Shown piece after piece: positions 41,179 to 45,258 of a DNA stretch of 45,258 nucleotides. The notes beneath the pieces are model-generated. The model was not told where the DNA came from, made no database searches, and saw only the letters and a program-made list of their open reading frames with translations. The position numbers were made by a program, and so were the translations under genes. Location: contig JAAYQG010000027.1 in assembly GCA_012519415.1 (NCBI GenBank), positions 1 to 45,258 of the forward strand, read 5' to 3'. Numbering within the stretch: position 1 is the stretch's first letter; every line of letters starts with the position of its first letter. Source of the stretch: Treponema sp. Lineage in GTDB: Bacteria > Spirochaetota > Spirochaetia > Treponematales > Treponemataceae.

Positions 41179-43827
41179 ATGAGTAGCGACAAAAATCTGA
41201 CACCTATGATGGCTCAGTATCTGTCAATAAGAAATCAATATCCAGACACGATTTTGTTTTTCCGCTTAGGCGATTTTTATGAAATGTTTGAAGAACAAGC
41301 CGTTGAAGTTTCAAAGCTTCTTAATTTGACTTTAACACAAAGAGCTTCTGTGCCCATGTGTGGAATTCCGTTTCATGCCTCAAAAATATATATTGCCAGA
41401 TTGCTTCGACTTGGTAAAAAAATTGCTGTATGCGAACAAGTAACAATGCCAAACGGAAAAGGTATAGTTGAGCGACGCGTAACGGAAATTATTACACCAG
41501 GAACAACATTTGAAGAAGATTATCTTGAGCGCGGAGCAAACAATTTTTTAGCATCTCTTACGCTTGTAAAACAGGGAAAAGAATCAGTTTATGCTTTTGC
41601 ATGGCTTGATGTATCAACAGCTGTTTTTGAAGCTTGCTCGTGGTCAAAATCCGCACATACAGAAGAAGCTTCAAAAAACATTTGCCGAGTTGCACCTTGC
41701 GAGCTACTTCTTCCAAAATCTTTAGAAAACGAACCTGTTTTATCAAATTTATTATCAAACATTTCAGGTACAATAGTTTCATATTATCCGGACTGGCAAT
41801 TTTCGGCTGAAATTGCATATAAACGATTAATATCACAATTCAAAACTGTAAATCTTCGTTCTTTTTCCATTTCCGAAAATTCCCCTGAAATTATTCCAGC
41901 AGGATTTCTTTTAGATTATGCAGCAAAAAATGCAGGAAATGATTTAACTCACGTAACTGGAATAAATATTTATCAAAAATCCGATTATCTGAATTTAGAC
42001 GAATCTTCGCGAAAAAATCTTGAATTGATTTCAAACTTAAAAGACAACACTACTCGTTACACTTTGTATGAAGCAATAAACCACACTTGCACGCCAATGG
42101 GAAGCCGCTTGCTTAGGCTGCGCTTATCATCTCCTTTAACTGATGTAAATCAAATAAACCATAGGCAAAACGAAGTTCAGCTTTTAGTTGATAATCCTGA
42201 ATGCACTGAAAATATTCAAAAAGTGCTTAATGAAATTTCTGATATTGAACGTCTTTCAAGCCGCATAGCGATGGATAGGGCACATGCTAAAGATTTGCTC
42301 GCATTGAAAAAAAGTCTAGAATGTTATGTTTCTATGAAAAACGAAACAAAAAAATTCAATCTTTTTGCAAACGATACGGAAAATGCAAAAAAAGTTTCTG
42401 AAACAATCGGTAAAGCTATAAAAGAAAATCCTTCAATTTATTTAACAGAAGGAGATATGATTGCTACAGGTTGGTCTTCGGAATTGGATCATTTGCATGA
42501 TGTTAGAAATAATTTTTCTACAATTTTAGACAATTATCTTGAAGAAGAAAAACAAAGAACAGGAATCCAGAGTTTGAAAATTCGATATAACAGACAAATC
42601 GGCTATTATATCGAAGTAACGAAAGCCAATCTTGATTTAGTGCCGAAAGATTATATTCGTAAACGCTCATTTTTGAATGGAGAACGTTATTCAACAAAAA
42701 AACTGGAAGAGCTTGAAAATGAACTTCTTTCATCATCAGAGAAAATCATAGAACTTGAAAAAAATCTTTTTATAGCTTTACGAAATGAGCTTAAATCGTT
42801 TGTTTCATATTTTTTTATTTGTGCAAAAGAAATTGCAGAACTTGATGTTGCTGCTTCAAATGCATGGTGTGCAAGATATTATCACTGGGTTTGCCCTGTG
42901 GTAGATGATTCTAATGTTTTCAGTATAGAGCAGGGCAGACATCCTGTTGTTGAGTTTCATATGCCAGAAGGAGCTTTTGTTCCAAATGATATTTGCCTTG
43001 ACAAGAAGCCGTTTGTACTAATTACAGGACCGAACATGGCAGGCAAAAGTACATATTTACGACAAAATGCACTTATTGCCGTTCTTGCACAAATAGGAGC
43101 ATTTGTTCCTGCAAAAAAAGCACATCTTGGAATTGTTGATAAAATATTCTGCCGTGTTGGTGCTTCAGATAATTTAGCGCGCGGTGAATCGACTTTTCTT
43201 GTAGAAATGATAGAAACTGCAAATATTTTGCGTTCCGCAACTTCAAAAAGCTTTGTTATTATGGACGAAGTAGGGCGCGGAACTTCAACGGAAGATGGAT
43301 TATCAATAGCATGGGCAGTGTCGGAATTTTTGCTTAATGTGATAAAAGCAAAAACTTTATTTGCAACTCATTATCATGAATTGACAAGACTTACTCATAA
43401 TTCTTTACAGCTTTTATGTCTTGAAGTTTTGGAAACAGCAGGAGAAGTTGTTTTCTTAAAACGTGTAAAAGAAGGAGCATCAAAGAATTCTTATGGACTT
43501 CATGTAGCGCGCCTTGCAGGAGTGCCCCAAAAAGTTATAGACCGAGCAAAAGAAATTCTTGTAGTTTTGCAAAAACATTCCCCCGCAACGGAAACAATTA
43601 CAATAGAAAATATCGATAATATCGAAAATATCGAAAGCTTTGCCGAAAATATCGACTCAAAAACCGATGTTTTGAAAAATATTAAAACACAATCAATTCA
43701 GCCAAGCCTTTTCAGTGAAGAAGAGTTTATTATTGAAGAAATTCTTTCTATGAATATAGATGAACTTACACCACTTGAAGCACTAAAAAACCTTGCAAGA
43801 TGGCAGAAACAACTTTATAACAAATAA
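41179..43827 (+). CDS. mutS: DNA mismatch repair protein MutS
   Basis: An 882-residue MutS1. The mismatch-reading Phe-x-Glu is F33-Y-E35 in GDFYEMF, followed by CGIPFHA; connector and lever domains contain NLKDNTTRYTLYEAINHTCT and MGSRLLRLRL; the ATPase has Walker A GPNMAGKS at 617-624, signature VGASDNLARGESTF, Walker B FVIMDEVGRGTSTEDG and the THYHELT switch. It recognises base mismatches and recruits MutL. Near the C-terminus a short IENIDNIENIESFAENID low-complexity stretch is coded by repeated AATATCGA units (about 43608-43660), probably slippage in a tolerant linker. Stands alone behind the skp terminator. Confidence 0.97.
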   Translation: MSSDKNLTPMMAQYLSIRNQYPDTILFFRLGDFYEMFEEQAVEVSKLLNLTLTQRASVPMCGIPFHASKIYIARLLRLGKKIAVCEQVTMPNGKGIVERRVTEIITPGTTFEEDYLERGANNFLASLTLVKQGKESVYAFAWLDVSTAVFEACSWSKSAHTEEASKNICRVAPCELLLPKSLENEPVLSNLLSNISGTIVSYYPDWQFSAEIAYKRLISQFKTVNLRSFSISENSPEIIPAGFLLDYAAKNAGNDLTHVTGINIYQKSDYLNLDESSRKNLELISNLKDNTTRYTLYEAINHTCTPMGSRLLRLRLSSPLTDVNQINHRQNEVQLLVDNPECTENIQKVLNEISDIERLSSRIAMDRAHAKDLLALKKSLECYVSMKNETKKFNLFANDTENAKKVSETIGKAIKENPSIYLTEGDMIATGWSSELDHLHDVRNNFSTILDNYLEEEKQRTGIQSLKIRYNRQIGYYIEVTKANLDLVPKDYIRKRSFLNGERYSTKKLEELENELLSSSEKIIELEKNLFIALRNELKSFVSYFFICAKEIAELDVAASNAWCARYYHWVCPVVDDSNVFSIEQGRHPVVEFHMPEGAFVPNDICLDKKPFVLITGPNMAGKSTYLRQNALIAVLAQIGAFVPAKKAHLGIVDKIFCRVGASDNLARGESTFLVEMIETANILRSATSKSFVIMDEVGRGTSTEDGLSIAWAVSEFLLNVIKAKTLFATHYHELTRLTHNSLQLLCLEVLETAGEVVFLKRVKEGASKNSYGLHVARLAGVPQKVIDRAKEILVVLQKHSPATETITIENIDNIENIESFAENIDSKTDVLKNIKTQSIQPSLFSEEEFIIEEILSMNIDELTPLEALKNLARWQKQLYNK

Positions 43828-43889
43828 TCAGAAAATAATAAGTTTATAAAAAAATACAGAAAAATCAATTTTTGCATTATATATTATGT

Positions 43890-44627
43890 ATGACAATTAA
43901 TATTTTTTTTATGCTTATTATTCATTTTATTGAAAAATTTTATTATTTATTAACTTCCCTTTTAAGTGAAAAAAAATGTATTATCTGCGGAAAATCTCAC
44001 AGTGATTTATGCTTTGTTTGTCAAAACAAGATTTTCGAAAGAGTAAAAATTAATTTTTTTTGCCGACGCTGCGGTCGCCCTTTAACAGATGATTTTAAAA
44101 TTTGTATAAATTGTTTGAACAGACCCATATTTTTTGAATTGAAAGCTGCCCGCTCATTAACTGTTTATGGAAAAAATCAGCAAACATTTATATATCATTG
44201 GAAATTCAACAAAAAAAGAATGCTTGGAATAACAGCTGCTTTTAAATTGTATGATGTGTATAAAAAATTATATAAATCCATTCCTGTTGTTCCCGTTCCG
44301 CCGAGAAAAAAAACAAACAAAATAGAAGAAATGAATTATGATTGTGTAAAAGATATTGCTTTTATTTTCAGATTTTGTTTTAACGTGAAAATTATTGAAC
44401 CGTTAATAAGAATTGATTCCGAAGAACAAAAATATAAAAGTTTTGCAAATCGAATAGATAAATCCAAAAAAAGATATGCACTTAAAAAAAATCATCAAAT
44501 AAACAGCCGTTCAGTAGTAATTTTAGATGATATAATGACAACAGGTGCAACTTTAGAAGAATGCGCCTTGCTTTTAACATCAGCCGGTGTGGAAAATGTT
44601 TATGCAATTACGTTGTTTTGCGATTAA
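43890..44627 (+). CDS. comF: ComF family phosphoribosyltransferase-like protein
   Basis: A 245-residue protein. Two zinc-type Cys pairs in the N-terminal third (KCIICGK, LCFVCQN; FFCRRCGRPL, KICINCL), a SLTVYGKNQQTFIYHWKF segment, VVPVPPRKK, and the PRPP-binding loop VVILDDIMTTGATLEE near the end, as in ComFC. In competent bacteria ComF helps DNA uptake; in others the role is unclear. ATG 43890 was preferred to TTG 43872 and to the later ATG 43911; it has no Shine-Dalgarno and TATATA ends 6 bases upstream, again a leaderless pattern. Convergent with the FliG-like gene 10 bases away. Confidence 0.9.
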   Translation: MTINIFFMLIIHFIEKFYYLLTSLLSEKKCIICGKSHSDLCFVCQNKIFERVKINFFCRRCGRPLTDDFKICINCLNRPIFFELKAARSLTVYGKNQQTFIYHWKFNKKRMLGITAAFKLYDVYKKLYKSIPVVPVPPRKKTNKIEEMNYDCVKDIAFIFRFCFNVKIIEPLIRIDSEEQKYKSFANRIDKSKKRYALKKNHQINSRSVVILDDIMTTGATLEECALLLTSAGVENVYAITLFCD

Positions 44628-44637
44628 ACAATATCAG

Positions 44638-44994
44638 CTATTTCCCGTTTTTTAACCAAGAAGCAATAACATTAGCTACAGTTTCTGCACTTTGGTCAAC
44701 TTCGTAAGTCTTTTTTGTATATGCACTTGTATCTGTATACAATGCTTCTTCTGGAACAATTCCTTTTAACATACCTTTTTTTAACATTTCCGTTAGAACC
44801 GCTATTTCTTGCTGAATATTTATAGAATGCCCCAATTTCTTTAAAGCTTTTCGGATTTTTTTAAGTTCATTTGTACTTAAAAACCCACACACTATAGAAG
44901 CAGTACCCGAGTCCATTTCACCTAAAAAAATTGCAGCTTTTTCCACACCTTTTAATTTAGGACCAACAGTTTCTTTATAAAAATAATCTCCCAT
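44638..44994 (-). CDS. Short FliG N-terminal-domain-like protein
   Basis: A 118-residue protein. Residues 15-60 match the N-terminal motif of FliG (GVEKAAIFLGEMDSGTASIV, LSTNELKKIRKALKKLG). The usual middle and C-terminal motor domains are missing, so it cannot be a complete torque-generating FliG. The FliG N domain contacts the FliF ring; this protein could modulate that, or be a remnant. AAAGGAT precedes the ATG. It stands alone and convergent to comF. The gap after it (44995-45142) shows no gene. Confidence 0.75.
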   Translation of the reverse strand: MGDYFYKETVGPKLKGVEKAAIFLGEMDSGTASIVCGFLSTNELKKIRKALKKLGHSINIQQEIAVLTEMLKKGMLKGIVPEEALYTDTSAYTKKTYEVDQSAETVANVIASWLKNGK

Positions 44995-45142
44995 AAAATT
45001 ATCCTTTTACTGCATTTATTAAGCATAATTACAATATCATTGTTTTGGCATTTAGTAAAATGGTTTTATCTAAACTTGGCGTTTTGCCACAAAGACTCTG
45101 ATTTTAGATAGCTCCCCCGCAACACACCCGGCTTTCAAGTTT

Positions 45143-45220
45143 GGGTTTTGCGTTTGGGTTGGAGCTATAAGTTTGGGATTAATCTGGCAAAACCCGTAGT
45201 TTGCGGCGAGCGCAAACTAC
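45143..45220. repeat. Intergenic hairpin-repeat unit 5
   Basis: A unit 45143-45195 (arms GGGTTTTGC / GCAAAACCC) followed by hairpin 45196-45220 (GTAGTTTGCG / CGCAAACTAC, loop GCGAG). It is the inverted counterpart of 31806-31883, with the same two modules in mirrored order. The last 38 bases of the window hold a partial hairpin and nothing else. Confidence 0.88.
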
Positions 45221-45258
45221 AAAGCTTTTGCTCCAAGTAACTAATCAGCTAAAAGACA

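Overview
The window reads as a low-GC treponeme (Spirochaetota), probably a carbohydrate-fermenting, host-associated species. The best pointers are the block tamB-bamA-skp-mutS, which has the order I know from Treponema pallidum around its BamA gene; a rplS / FlhB-tail / HD-GYP / yraN cluster; several spirochaete-type lipoprotein signals; and a FliG-like fragment. The species cannot be named from the sequence alone.

Layout. 1-4018 (+): end of trmD, rplS, a FliK-like protein, a soluble FlhB C-terminal homologue, an HD-GYP protein, yraN and two small genes, nearly all overlapping, so one transcript. 4021-4372: first cluster of intergenic hairpin repeats. 4450-5815: tRNA-Leu (-), tatD, a TrpR/YerC-like regulator. 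5897-8728 (-): a large ankyrin-repeat lipoprotein. 9079-9573: a GtrA-like membrane protein. 9809-13497 (-): a sugar-type ABC importer (two permeases and a lipoprotein binding protein, no ATPase), with a strong promoter and a LacI-type operator. 13980-15065: tRNA-Pro followed at once by a PfkB-family sugar kinase. 15307-17694: lon. 17740-18325: the largest repeat cluster. 18379-23096: a four-gene glycerol operon (glpK, a GlpA-like dehydrogenase, a second flavoprotein, a DUF1667 cysteine protein). 23181-28923 (-): a secreted VIT/vWA/DUF2135 protein and a GH94 phosphorylase. 29381-30385: a DUF4349 lipoprotein. 30485-33357 (-): cysteine desulfurase, repeat cluster, a secreted hypothetical protein and thymidylate kinase. 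33476-43827: tamB, bamA, skp, mutS. 43890-44994: comF (+) and a short FliG-like protein (-), then a final repeat unit.

Functional picture. Carbohydrate and polyol use is prominent: importer, PfkB kinase, GH94 phosphorylase, and the glycerol operon, which would turn glycerol into glycerol-3-phosphate and then dihydroxyacetone phosphate under low oxygen. Envelope biogenesis is grouped in tamB-bamA-skp. The flagellar-export look-alikes (FliK-like, soluble FlhB tail, FliG-N fragment) sit outside any flagellar operon.

The most unusual feature is a family of modular intergenic hairpins in five places (4021-4372, about 17740-18325, 26346-26397, 31806-32137, 45143-45220). A 50-base unit with a 9-bp closing stem and a conserved interior alternates with short perfect hairpins. 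Stem sequences differ between copies, but both arms change together, so pairing is kept. I do not recognise this family. A second theme is genes without a Shine-Dalgarno whose -10 box lies 6-7 bases before the ATG, suggesting leaderless mRNAs.
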